Source: JAJEEA01 sp965116765
GTDB lineage: Bacteria; Acidobacteriota; Vicinamibacteria; Vicinamibacterales; UBA8438
Reading direction: 5' to 3'
Length of the DNA: 64,000 nucleotides
Assembly: GCA_965116765.1 (NCBI GenBank)
Contig: OZ220718.1
Location: forward strand, 4,898,001-4,962,000
The notes under the pieces are model-generated. The model saw only the letters and a list, made by a program, of their open reading frames with translations, was not told where the DNA came from and did no database searches. Position numbers and translations under genes: made by a program. Of the stretch, positions 33,111 through 41,874 are shown one piece after another (within the stretch, counting starts at the first letter, position 1; each line of letters starts with the position of its first letter).

Positions 33111-34268
33111 GTGGCCAACGCCGAGCTGCATGCCGACCTGAGGACCGCGGTGCGCGAGCTATGCGCCCGGTTTCCCGACACCTACTGGCGGGAGCTGGAC
33201 GCGCGCGAGGCGTACCCGGAAGAGTTCGTCCGCACCCTGACCGAGGCCGGCTACCTCGCCGCCCTCATCCCGGAGGAGCTGGGCGGGTCGGGGCTCGGCA
33301 TCGCCGAGGCGTCGATCATCCTCGAGGAGGTCAACCGGTCGGGCGGCAACTCCGCCGCCTGCCACGCCCAGATGTACATCATGGGCACCCTGCTGCGGCA
33401 CGGGTCGGAGGAGCAGCGCCGCCACTACCTGCCGAAGATCGCGAGCGGCGAGCTGCGGCTGCAGGCGTTCGGGGTGACCGAGCCGACCACGGGGACCGAC
33501 ACCACCCAGATGAAGACGATGGCGGTGCGCAAGGGCGACCGCTATGTCGTGAACGGGCAGAAGGTGTGGATCTCGCGGGTCGACTACTCCGACCTGATGC
33601 TGCTCGTGGTCCGCACCACCCCCCTCGAGGAGGTGAAGAAGCGCACCGAGGGCCTCTCGGTGCTGCTCGTCGACCTGAAGACGGCGGTCGGCAACGGCAT
33701 GACCGTGCGCCCTATCCGCGCCATGATCAACCACGCGACGACCGAGGTCTTCTTCGACAACCTCGAGGTGCCGGTCGAGAACCGGGTGGGGGAGGAGGGC
33801 AAGGGGTTCCGCTACCTGCTCGACGGTCTCAACGCCGAGCGCATCCTCATCGCGGCCGAGTGCGTCGGCGACGGGCGCTGGTTCGTCGAGCGGGCCTGCC
33901 GCTACGCGCGCGACCGGGTGGTGTTCGGCCGCCCCATCGGCCAGAACCAGGGCATACAGTTCCCCATCGCGCGCGCCCACGTCAACGTCGAGGCGGCCGA
34001 CCTGATGCGGGTGCGGGCGGCCGAGCTGTTCGACGCCGGGAAGCCGTGCGGGGCCGAGGCCAACATGGCCAAGCTGCTCGCGGCCGACGCCTCGTGGGAG
34101 GCGGCCAACGTCACCATGCAGACCTACGGCGGCTTCGGGTTCGCGGAGGAGTACGACGTCGAGCGGAAGTTCCGCGAGACCCGGCTCTACCAGACCGCGC
34201 CCATCTCGACCAACCTCATCCTGTCCTACATCGGCCAGCACGTGCTGGACCTGCCCCGGTCATTCTGA
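33111..34268 (+). CDS. Acyl-CoA dehydrogenase, isovaleryl-type catalytic position
   Basis: A 385-aa FAD dehydrogenase, GTG start at 33111 after ggagg. Marks are EAGYLAALIPEELGGSGLGI, FGVTEPTTGTDTTQMKTMAV, RYVVNGQKVWISRVDYSDLM, and MQTYGGFGFAEEYDVERKFR near the end. The usual catalytic EGTSE at the C-terminus is absent (it reads YQTAPIS). LLDGLNAERILIAAECVGDG carries a Glu at the position used by isovaleryl-CoA dehydrogenase, so catalysis probably moved there. First gene of the six-gene cluster. An acyl-CoA dehydrogenase stands in the same place in the Pseudomonas itaconate cluster, where its exact step is not settled. Confidence 0.88.
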   Translation: MANAELHADLRTAVRELCARFPDTYWRELDAREAYPEEFVRTLTEAGYLAALIPEELGGSGLGIAEASIILEEVNRSGGNSAACHAQMYIMGTLLRHGSEEQRRHYLPKIASGELRLQAFGVTEPTTGTDTTQMKTMAVRKGDRYVVNGQKVWISRVDYSDLMLLVVRTTPLEEVKKRTEGLSVLLVDLKTAVGNGMTVRPIRAMINHATTEVFFDNLEVPVENRVGEEGKGFRYLLDGLNAERILIAAECVGDGRWFVERACRYARDRVVFGRPIGQNQGIQFPIARAHVNVEAADLMRVRAAELFDAGKPCGAEANMAKLLAADASWEAANVTMQTYGGFGFAEEYDVERKFRETRLYQTAPISTNLILSYIGQHVLDLPRSF

Positions 34269-34413
34269 TGCGGCTCCGAAACCGCTCCGGCGCGCCGGGG
34301 GGCCGCGTCCACGGGCGTCCGGCCCGGCCGCGGCCGGACGCCGCCCGACGCCGCGAGCGCGGTTGCGCCCCGGCCGGCCGTCTCCCGGCCCCGGGCCGGC
34401 CGGAGTCACGCTG

Positions 34414-35589
34414 ATGCGACCGCTCGACGGGGTCACGGTCCTGTCGCTCGAGCAGGCGGTGGCGGCGCCGTTCGCCACCCGCCAGCTCGCCGACCTCGGG
34501 GCCCGCGTGGTCAAGATCGAGCGGCCCGGGGTCGGCGACTTCGCCCGCGGCTACGACGCGACGGCGGGGGGGCTCTCGTCGCACTTCGTCTGGCTGAACC
34601 GGTCGAAGGAGTCGCTGACCCTCGACGTGAAGCACCCAGAGGCGGGGACGGTGCTGCGGCGGCTGCTCGAAGAGGCCGACGTCTTCGTCGAGAACCTCGC
34701 CCCCGGGGCCACCGGGCGCCTCGGGCTGTCGGCGGCCGAGCTGCGGACCGCGCACCCGCGGCTCGTGGTGTGCGAGATCTCGGGGTACGGCTCGACCGGC
34801 CCCTACCGCGACCGCAAGGCCTACGACCTGCTCGTCCAGGCCGAGGCGGGGGTGCTGTCCATCACCGGCACGCCGGACGAGCCCGCCAAGGTGGGCATCT
34901 CCGTCGCGGACATCGCGGCCGGCATGTACGCGTACTCGGGCGTTCTCACCGCGCTCCTGATGCGGGAGCGCACCGGCGAGGGCACGGTGGTCGAGGTGTC
35001 GATGCTCGAGGCGCTCGGCGAGTGGATGAGCTATCCCGTCTACTATGCCTCCGCCGGCACCCCGCCCGCCCGCTCGGGGGCCCGGCACGCGGTCATCGCT
35101 CCCTACGGGCCGTTCGCGGGCGGGGACGGCGACGTGGTGTACCTCGGCATCCAGAACGAGCGCGAGTGGCGGGCGTTCTGCGAGCAGGTGCTGCGCCGGC
35201 CCGAGCTGGCGGGGGACCCGCGGTTCTCGGCCAACGCCTTGCGGCTGGCCAACCGCCCGGCCCTCGACGCGGAGATCGAGGCGGTCTTCGGCGACCTCGA
35301 CACGCCCGAGATCGTGGAGCGTCTCGAGAAGGCGCGCATCGCGAACGCGCGCATGCGGACGGTGCAGCAGTTCGCCGAGCACCCTCAGCTCGCCGCGCGC
35401 GGCCGCTGGCGCGACGTGGCCTCGTCGGTCGGGCCGCTGCCGGCGGCGCTGCCTCCGGCGACCATCGAGAACGTCGAGCCGGTCATGGGGCCGATACCCG
35501 AGCTGGGGGCCCACACCGACGCGATTCTCGGCGGCCTGGGGTTCGACGCCGCCACCATCGCGGGGTGGCGGGCGGCGGGGATGGTGTAG
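34414..35589 (+). CDS. Family III CoA-transferase (candidate itaconate CoA-transferase)
   Basis: A 391-aa CaiB/BaiF enzyme from ATG 34414 (MRPLDGVTVLSLEQAVAAPF). Marks are TRQLADLGARVVKIERPGVG, VFVENLAPGATGRLGL, ICE-like VVCEISGYGSTGPYRDRKAY and the catalytic Asp in YDLLVQAEAGVLSITGTPDE. The C-terminus is HTDAILGGLGFDAATIAGWR. In Pseudomonas aeruginosa a family III enzyme activates itaconate with succinyl-CoA. Placement beside a MaoC hydratase, a PrpD-like protein and a CitE-like lyase supports the same role here. Mesaconate or citramalate are alternatives. Confidence 0.88.
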   Translation: MRPLDGVTVLSLEQAVAAPFATRQLADLGARVVKIERPGVGDFARGYDATAGGLSSHFVWLNRSKESLTLDVKHPEAGTVLRRLLEEADVFVENLAPGATGRLGLSAAELRTAHPRLVVCEISGYGSTGPYRDRKAYDLLVQAEAGVLSITGTPDEPAKVGISVADIAAGMYAYSGVLTALLMRERTGEGTVVEVSMLEALGEWMSYPVYYASAGTPPARSGARHAVIAPYGPFAGGDGDVVYLGIQNEREWRAFCEQVLRRPELAGDPRFSANALRLANRPALDAEIEAVFGDLDTPEIVERLEKARIANARMRTVQQFAEHPQLAARGRWRDVASSVGPLPAALPPATIENVEPVMGPIPELGAHTDAILGGLGFDAATIAGWRAAGMV

Positions 35590-35633
35590 CCCGGCGCGTG
35601 CGGGACTATGATTGGGCCTGAAGGGAGTCATCG

Positions 35634-36137
35634 ATGCCAGTGAAGGAAGGATGGACGGGCCGGGTCTACGAGGACTTCGAGGTCGGCGACATCTACGAGC
35701 ACCCCCTCGGCCGGACGGTGCTCGCGGCCGACAACACGTGGGCGACGCTGCTGTCCATGAACACCAACCCCATCCACTTCGACCACGCGTTCGCCGCCAA
35801 CACCCCGTACGGCCGGACCCTGGTCGACTCGACGTTCACCCTCGCGGTGGTGACCGGGCAGTCGGTCATCGACCTGTCGCAGCACGTCATGGCGAACCTG
35901 GGATGGGACGAGGTGCGCCTGCCGAACCCGGTCTTCGACGGCGACACCATCTACTCGCGCAGCGAGGTGCTCTCGAAGCGCGAGTCGAAGTCGCGGCCCT
36001 ACGTCGGCATCGTCACCGTGAAGTCGACCGGCTTCAACCAGGACGGCAAGGTCGTCATCGAGTTCAAGCGGACGTTCATGGTCTACAAGCGGGGGCACAC
36101 GCCGAAGCGGTTCCGGCCCGCCGCACCGGCCGCTTGA
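35634..36137 (+). CDS. MaoC-like dehydratase (candidate itaconyl-/mesaconyl-CoA hydratase)
   Basis: A 167-aa hotdog-fold hydratase from ATG 35634 (MPVKEGWTGRVYEDFEVGDI). The hydratase motif is in MNTNPIHFDHAFAANTPYGR, with the Asp/His pair near residues 47-49. VDSTFTLAVVTGQSVIDLS and NPVFDGDTIYSRSEVLSKRE are typical. Normal length and intact. It lies 44 bp behind the CoA-transferase and 25 bp before the amidohydrolase. In the itaconate pathway this type of enzyme adds water to itaconyl-CoA to give citramalyl-CoA, which the lyase at 38995 would split. Mesaconyl-CoA hydration is the main alternative. Confidence 0.88.
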   Translation: MPVKEGWTGRVYEDFEVGDIYEHPLGRTVLAADNTWATLLSMNTNPIHFDHAFAANTPYGRTLVDSTFTLAVVTGQSVIDLSQHVMANLGWDEVRLPNPVFDGDTIYSRSEVLSKRESKSRPYVGIVTVKSTGFNQDGKVVIEFKRTFMVYKRGHTPKRFRPAAPAA

Positions 36138-36162
36138 GGGCCGATTCCGGAAGGACCGTGGC

Positions 36163-37566
36163 GTGAGAACGCGCAGGATGCGGGTTGCCGGGGCCGTGCT
36201 GGTCGTTGCCGCCCTCGCGGCCTCGGCGGGATGCGGCGATCCCCTCCCTCTGGTGCAGGGCGACCTCGCGTTCGTCGGGGTGAACGTCATCCCCATGACC
36301 GAGCCCGGGGTGCCCCTGGTCGTCGAGAACCGGACGGTGGTGGTGACCGACCGCCGCATCGCGTCGATGCACCCGGCCGACGAGGTGGAGGTCGCGGAGG
36401 GCACCGAGGCGGTCGAGGCCGAGGGCATGTACCTCGTGCCGGGGCTGGCCGAGATGCACGGGCACCTGCCGGGGCCGCGCATGGTGCAGTCCGACGCCCG
36501 CAACCTGCTCTTCCTCTACGTCGCCAACGGCGTCACCACCGTCCGCGGCATGCAGGGCGAGCGGTCGCAGCTCGGGCTGCGGGCCCGCATCGCCCGCGGC
36601 CAGTCCCTGGGCCCGCGGCTCTTCGTGGGCAGCCCGTCGATGAGCGGCGGCCGCGTCACCACCCCCGAGCAGGGCGAGCAGCTCGTGCGCGAGTACGACC
36701 AGCGCGGCTACGACCTCGTGAAGGTGCACGAGGGGCTCGCCCCCGACGTCTTCGACGCGGTGGCGGCGACCGCCAACGAGGTCGGCCTGCCGTTCGGCGG
36801 CCACGTGCCCGACGCCGTCGGGCTGCGGCACGCCCTCGCGTCGGGGCAGGTGTCGATCGACCACCTCGACAACTACATCGAGGCGCTGGTGCCGGACGAC
36901 CAGCTTCCCACGGAGGGGGCAGGGCTGTTCGGGGTCGGCGACCTGCTCGATCGGGTCGACATGACCCTGCTGCCGCAGCTCGTCGAGGACACCCGCGCGG
37001 CGGGGGCGTGGGCGGTGCCGACGATGGTGCTGTGGGAGACCGTCTTCTTCGGCGACCGGTCCGCCGCCGAGCTCCTCGCCGCGCGGCCCGAGGTGCGCTA
37101 CATGCCGCCGGAGACGGTCGAGCAGTGGGAGCGGGTGGTGGACGAGCGGGCCGCCGGCGCCGACGCCGAGGCCAACCGGCGGGTCGCGGAGCTGCGCCGG
37201 CAGGTCCTCCGGGCCCTGCACGAGGGCGGCGTCCCCATCGTCATGGGGACCGACTCGCCGCAGATCTTCAGCGTGCCCGGGTTCTCGGTGCACCACGAGA
37301 TGGCGCTGTGGGTCGAGGTCGGCATGACCCCCTACGAGGTGCTCGAGGCGGGGACCCGGCGCGTCGCCGAGTACTTCGACGCCCTCGACGACTTCGGGAC
37401 CATCGAGATAGGCAGCCGCGCCGACCTCCTGCTGCTGACCGGGAACCCCATCGACGACGTCGCCAACGTCGCCCGGCGCGGCGGGGTCATGGTGAACGGC
37501 AACTGGTGGTCCGAGGACCGGATTCAGGAGCGGCTGGCGGGCATCGCGCAGTTCTACGGAAACTGA
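36163..37566 (+). CDS. Exported amidohydrolase-family lipoprotein
   Basis: A 467-aa metal-dependent hydrolase. The GTG start at 36163 (or ATG 36178) gives a lipoprotein leader (AGAVLVVAALAASAGCGDPL, lipid Cys near residue 24). The amidohydrolase marks are the HxH in LVPGLAEMHGHLPGP, VKVHEGLAPDVF with the bridging Lys, FGGHVPDAVGLRHAL, VSIDHLDNYIEAL, and the final Asp in VPIVMGTDSPQIFSVPG. ADLLLLTGNPIDDV at the end is the standard imidazolonepropionase-type tail. It probably works outside the inner membrane on a cyclic amide or peptide. Its presence inside the acid-degradation cluster is unexpected; it may release the acid from a precursor. Confidence 0.86.
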   Translation: MRTRRMRVAGAVLVVAALAASAGCGDPLPLVQGDLAFVGVNVIPMTEPGVPLVVENRTVVVTDRRIASMHPADEVEVAEGTEAVEAEGMYLVPGLAEMHGHLPGPRMVQSDARNLLFLYVANGVTTVRGMQGERSQLGLRARIARGQSLGPRLFVGSPSMSGGRVTTPEQGEQLVREYDQRGYDLVKVHEGLAPDVFDAVAATANEVGLPFGGHVPDAVGLRHALASGQVSIDHLDNYIEALVPDDQLPTEGAGLFGVGDLLDRVDMTLLPQLVEDTRAAGAWAVPTMVLWETVFFGDRSAAELLAARPEVRYMPPETVEQWERVVDERAAGADAEANRRVAELRRQVLRALHEGGVPIVMGTDSPQIFSVPGFSVHHEMALWVEVGMTPYEVLEAGTRRVAEYFDALDDFGTIEIGSRADLLLLTGNPIDDVANVARRGGVMVNGNWWSEDRIQERLAGIAQFYGN

Positions 37567-37590
37567 CGGACCGTCGCGGCGGAGACGAGC

Positions 37591-38968
37591 ATGACCGACG
37601 AGACCCTCCCGGCGTTGACCCGGTTCGGCGAGTTCGTGGCCAACTGCGCGGTGCCCCCGGCGGCGCGCCGCGCCGCCCGCGACGCGGTTCTCGACACCGT
37701 CGGGGTCGCCCTCGCGGGGTCGGTCGAGCCCGCGGCGCGGATGGTGCGCAGCCTCGCCGACGAGGAGGGCGGCGCGCCCCGGTGCGGCATCCTCGGCGCG
37801 CCCGCGCGCACCGGCGCGGGGTGGGCGGCGCTGGCCAACGGGACGGCCGCGCACGCCCTCGACTTCGACGACATGTGCTTCGTGTCGATGGCGCACCCCA
37901 GCGCGCCGCTCGTGGCGGCGGGCCTCGCCGCGGCCGAGCTCGCCGACGCCGGCGGGGCGGCCCTGCTCGACGCCTACTGCGTCGGCTTCGAGGTCGAGGC
38001 GGTGCTGGGGCGGGTGATGAACCCCACCCACTACGAGCAGGGGTGGCACGCCACCTCGACCATCGGCACCCTCGGCGCCGCCGCCGTCGCGGCCCGGCTG
38101 CTCGGGCAGGACCCCGCCACCACCGTGCGAGCGCTCGCCATCGCCGCGGCCGAGGCGTCGGGCCTCAAGGAGAGCTTCGGCACCATGGTCAAGCCGCTCC
38201 AGGCGGGGCTGGCGGGGCGGAACGGGGTGCTCGCGGCGATGCTCGCCCGCGCCGGGTTCACCGCCCCCGAGCGCGCCGTCGACGGCGGGCAGGGCCTGCT
38301 CGTCGCCATGCAGTCGCGCGCGCGCGACCTCGGCGACGCCGCCGACGGGCTCGGGCGCGACTGGGAGATCGTCGACGGCGGCATCACCGTCAAGCTCTAT
38401 CCGTCGTGCGCGGCCACCCACCCCACCATCGACACCCTCCTCGACCTGCGGGCCGAGCACCGGTTCACGGCCGACGACGTCGAGGCGGTGGAGATCGGCG
38501 TGGACGCCGTCACCCCCACCGTGCTCATCCACGACCGTCCGCGGACCGGCCTCGAGGGCAAGTTCAGCATGCACTTCTGCGCCGCCTCGGCCGTCGCCCA
38601 CGGCCGCGTCGACCTCGCGACGTTCGAGCCGGCGGGGGTGGCCGACACGGCTACGCGGGAGCTGCTGCCCCGGGTGACGATGCGCGTCGACCCCTCGGTG
38701 GGCGTCGACCAGCCGCCCCTGACGGAGGCGGCGGTGACCGTGCACCTCGCCGACGGACGCCGTTGCGCGCGGCGGGTGCGCGGCGCGCGCGGCTACCCGA
38801 GCCAGCCGCCCTCGGCGTCCGAGCTCGACGCCAAGTTCCTGGCGTGCGCGGCGCGCGCGGTGTCGCCGGCCGGCGGCCGAGGCCGCGCTGGCGTGGTTGC
38901 GCGACCTCGAGCGGCAGCCCGCGGTGTCGGCGCTGCCCGAGCTGGTGCGCGAGCCCGTGCCGGCCTGA
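37591..38968 (+). CDS. MmgE/PrpD family protein, one frameshift near the end
   Basis: PrpD-fold lyase (2-methylcitrate dehydratase / aconitate decarboxylase family). ATG 37591. Marks are ANGTAAHALDFDDMCFVSMA (active-site Asp and His region), HYEQGWHATSTIGTLGAAAV, ESFGTMVKPLQAGLAGRNGV (Lys), GGITVKLYPSCAATHPTIDT and GLEGKFSMHFCAASAVAHGR. The frame shifts near 38866-38880, then reads AEAALAWLRDLERQPAVSAL to the stop 38966-38968. About 458 aa when joined. In Pseudomonas a PrpD-family gene is part of the itaconate cluster. Related enzymes decarboxylate cis-aconitate to itaconate, but that reaction cannot be assigned here from sequence alone. Confidence 0.86.
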
Positions 38969-38994
38969 CGCCGGCGCCGGAAGAGCCCGAATCC

Positions 38995-39893
38995 ATGCCT
39001 GTTGCCCCCGACAGCTCCCCGGGACGGCGCGTCCGCCGCTCGGTCCTCTTCGTGCCCGCGGTGCGGCCCGACCGGTTCGCCAAGGCGGTCGCCACCGGGG
39101 CCGACGCCGTCTGCCTCGACCTGGAGGACGGTGTTTCCTTCGCCCAGAAGGACGAAGCGCGCGACAAGGCCCTCGGGCTGCTCGCCGACCGCCCCGCCGT
39201 GCGCGCCGAGGTCGTCCTGCGCATCAACGAGCCCGAGTCCGATCTCGGCGAGCGCGACCTCGCCGCCCTCCTCGCCTCGGGGGTCCGGCCCGACGCCCTG
39301 ATGGTGCCCAAGGTCGGCGGCCCCGACACCCTGCAGGCCCTCGAGCGCCGGCTCGCCCCGGCCCTTCCCGATCTGCCGCTGATCGTGCAGATCGAGACCG
39401 CGCGAGGGCTCGCGGCCGTCGACGCCATCGGTCTCGCGTCGCCCGACATCGCCGTTCTCTTCTTCGGCGCCGTCGACCTGTCGGCCGAGCTCGGCTGCGC
39501 CATCGAGTGGGACGCCCTGCTCTACGCCCGGTCCCGCGTAGTGGCGGCGGCGGCCGCGGCGGAGGTCGACGCCATGGACACGCCGTTCATGGACGTGGGG
39601 GCACCCTCGCAGCTCGACGGGAGGCCCGTGCGACCCGCAGCTTGGGCTTCACCGGCAAGGCCGCCATCCATCCCACCCAGGTCCCCATCATCCAGGCCGC
39701 CTTCTCGCCGCCGCCCGACGCGGTAGCCTGGGCCCGGCGCATCGTCGCGCCTACGAGGCCAACGAGGGGGCGTGCTCCTCGTCGACGGCAAGCTCATCGA
39801 GCGCCCCGTCATCGCCTCGGCCCAGCGCATTCTCGGCGCACGCGGTCGACGGGCCGCTCGGCGACCCGTCTGGACTGGCCGCCGTGCGGCTGA
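38995..39893 (+). CDS. CitE-like HpcH/HpaI lyase (candidate citramalyl-CoA lyase), several frameshifts
   Basis: TIM-barrel acyl-CoA lyase. ATG 38995. Marks are RRSVLFVPAVRPDRFAKAVA, DAVCLDLEDGVSFAQKDEAR (Asp/Glu metal site), VLRINEPESDLGERDLAALL, DALMVPKVGG, LIVQIETARGLAAVDAIGL, and VLFFGAVDLSAELGC. The frame breaks at the G run 39597-39601, continuing LAARREARATRSLGFTGKAA and IHPTQVPIIQAAFSPPPDAV, and again near 39750-39770, continuing LLVDGKLIERPVIASAQRIL. The true stop is unclear, about 39850-39930. Such enzymes cut (S)-citramalyl-CoA to acetyl-CoA and pyruvate, the last step of itaconate breakdown. Confidence 0.82.
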
Positions 39894-39915
39894 GCGCAAG
39901 CCGGCTGCCAGCGGG

Positions 39916-40560
39916 TCAGGGACTCGGAAGATCGAACAGTCGGCGATACCACGCGATGAATCGAGCCGCAGTGGTTGTGTCGTGTCTGAAGAAGTGAGCG
40001 CCTATCGCTGCGCCGTACGGTAAGCCGGGGGTCGGCTGCCACGCAAGCCAGGCATGGAGAACGGCCTTCGCGAATGCGGTAGTAGGGACCTCTGCCCCAA
40101 GTGTAATCGCTTCACCCGTGGCCGCTTCGGCATGCTGCAGGATTCGAGGGGTCGTGGCCCTCGCGAGTTCAGCGAGGAAGCTCTCAAGGTTGCCGTCGCG
40201 TCGATTGTCCGGCATCAGCCACACCCCGACCCGGGCCCGGTACGTGCTGCTGGTGCCTACGAATCCGTCTCGCGGGATCTCGTTCGGCACATCCACCGCG
40301 ACTTCGTAGCCTGTTGGCAGATGCCCACGTGCTCTCGATCGAGGAGTTGGTGTCGATGATGAATCCGACGGAGCGGTCGGTGCCTGTGGAGACGGCGGGT
40401 CGGATTCCGTCGAGAAGAGCGCGACGCCGCCGACGTCGTGGATTTGAAGGAAAGTGCCTTCATTCGCGTGGTCCAGAAGACCGTGCCGCTGCAAAAGATG
40501 CATCACGACGTGACGATCGTCGGCGCCCTCGACATGCAGGCGTGAGCGTTCTTCCATCAC
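39916..40560 (-). pseudogene. DUF3226-like TOPRIM-type protein, frameshifted
   Basis: GTG start at 40560 overlapping the ATPase stop (GTGA). It opens RLHVEGADDRHVVMHLLQRH, a TOPRIM-like acidic motif. The middle is out of frame between about 40420 and 40322 and reads DGIRPAVSTGTDRSVGFIID, TNSSIESTWASA in the other frame. The original frame returns with GYEVAVDVPNEIPRDGFVGT, VGVWLMPDNRRDGNLESFLA and ends HAWLAWQPTPGLPYGAAIGA then RFIAWYRRLFDLPSP. Two compensating indels thus scramble only the centre. The DUF3226 assignment is from memory of the VEG-DD and MPDN-GNLE patterns. Composition is less G/C-rich than the flanks. With the ATPase it resembles OLD- or PARIS-like defence pairs. Confidence 0.6.
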
Positions 40561-41655
40561 CGGACCTCGTCCTGTGCCATTGCGATCTGCGTCGTCGGCC
40601 GAAAGACGGACCGACTCGTCGAGCTCCGCGTGGAGCTTGTGGACACGTCATCCCGCAGGTCGGGTTCGGCCTTGATGGCGGAGGCAAGTCCATGGATGCA
40701 GTCGTAGCTGTGGGTGGTGGCGAATATCTGCACGTCGAGCCTTCTCGCGGTCGCGAGAAGGAGACGCCACATCCCGTCCAACGCTGTCCAGTGGAGTCCC
40801 GTGTCGGGCTCGTCGACGAGAAGATAGCCGCCGGTGGTGGTCATGGCGAGGGAGAGAACGAGCAGTCGCCGCATGCCGACGCCGACTGGCGATCGGCAGC
40901 CGGTCGCGAGGTCGAGCGCCGACCAACGAGTATGCCACCGTCGGTCTGAGTGCCCGTGAGGAAGTGAATGGACTCAAGGTCGGGATCGAGGAGTCTCAGC
41001 TCATTCACGACCTCCTGCTCCCGGCCCTGTCTGATCGTGTCGTCCCACATCGCGCGCAGATCCTTGGACGTCCATGGATCTGCCAAGGAACGCGGCTGGT
41101 GCTTTTGGGAAGCCGATCGCGACGCCACTCGAGAAGGCCGAGCAGCTCGCCGCGATGGGTGACGGGAATCCGGAAGTCCCTCAGTCGCTCCGTTCTTGAT
41201 GGGGCGGCCGGTGCGAATCTCCAGGCCGAACGCAACCGCTAGTCGCAGGTCGTTCAACGCAGGCCCTCGAAGGAGTCTGGCACCCGATCGGGCGAGACAA
41301 TCTCGTAAGAGACGGCGTGGTTGCCGCCGGAAGAGAGTTCGAACCGAACTCCTTGTTCGCACCGGTGACCGAAAAAAGTATGCGAGACACTGGGAACGGT
41401 GAAGTTGAAGTTGGCCGTGAAGGGCGAGGATTCCTTCAGCTGACTGGATGTCTCGTAAACGCTGTGCTCGCTTCGTCGCGTCGCGGCGTTTCGTAGTACG
41501 GAGGGATCGCCTTGGGCGACCACAAGATCCACGGCCTCGAGAATCGAGGTCTTGCCGCAGTTGTTGCGGCCGACCAGGAGGTTGACGCGAGTCAGTCCGT
41601 CGAGTCGATACGACTCGAATCGGCGGTATCCGGTGAGCTTCAGGCTCGTCAACAT
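40557..41655 (-). pseudogene. OLD/AAA15-like ATPase, multiple frameshifts
   Basis: Start ATG 41655 (MLTSLKLTGYRRFESYRLDG). Walker A is VNLLVGRNNCGKTSILEAVD, typical of SMC-like ATPases of the AAA15/AAA21 group. The chain then breaks near 41260 (RDFRIPVTHRGELLGLLEWR in another frame), again near 41090 (DLRAMWDDTIRQGREQEVVN, LDPDLESIHFLTGTQTDGGI), again near 40910 (MRRLLVLSLAMTTTGGYLLV with Walker B LLVDEPDTGLHW and the ATTHSYDC switch His), and once more before the stop. At least four indels make function unlikely unless they are assembly errors. It is coupled by overlap to the TOPRIM-type gene behind it. Confidence 0.68.
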
Positions 41656-41874
41656 GGCGCGCTCCGAACGGCTTGGGGCGACCAAGTGGTGGCGCCTCGT
41701 GCCGACGCTACGGCCAACAGAATAGCGCGTCGGCGTATGATCGGCAAAAGACGGGACGGGGGGTGGAGTGTCAGGGTGTCCGGCGCGACGACGGCCGGCT
41801 GGAGTTCAAGTTGGCGGGGTACAATCTGTGCGATCGCAGACGCGTCGGTGGTTCTTCGGAACCCGTTCGGTCTG

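Noticed and set aside
36231..39893. A 1220-codon + strand open frame across the amidohydrolase, PrpD and lyase genes
   Set aside because: Out of frame with the real genes over most of its length; Arg/Gly/Ala-rich translation typical of high-G+C shadow frames. Only its last part is real, as the frameshifted end of the lyase.
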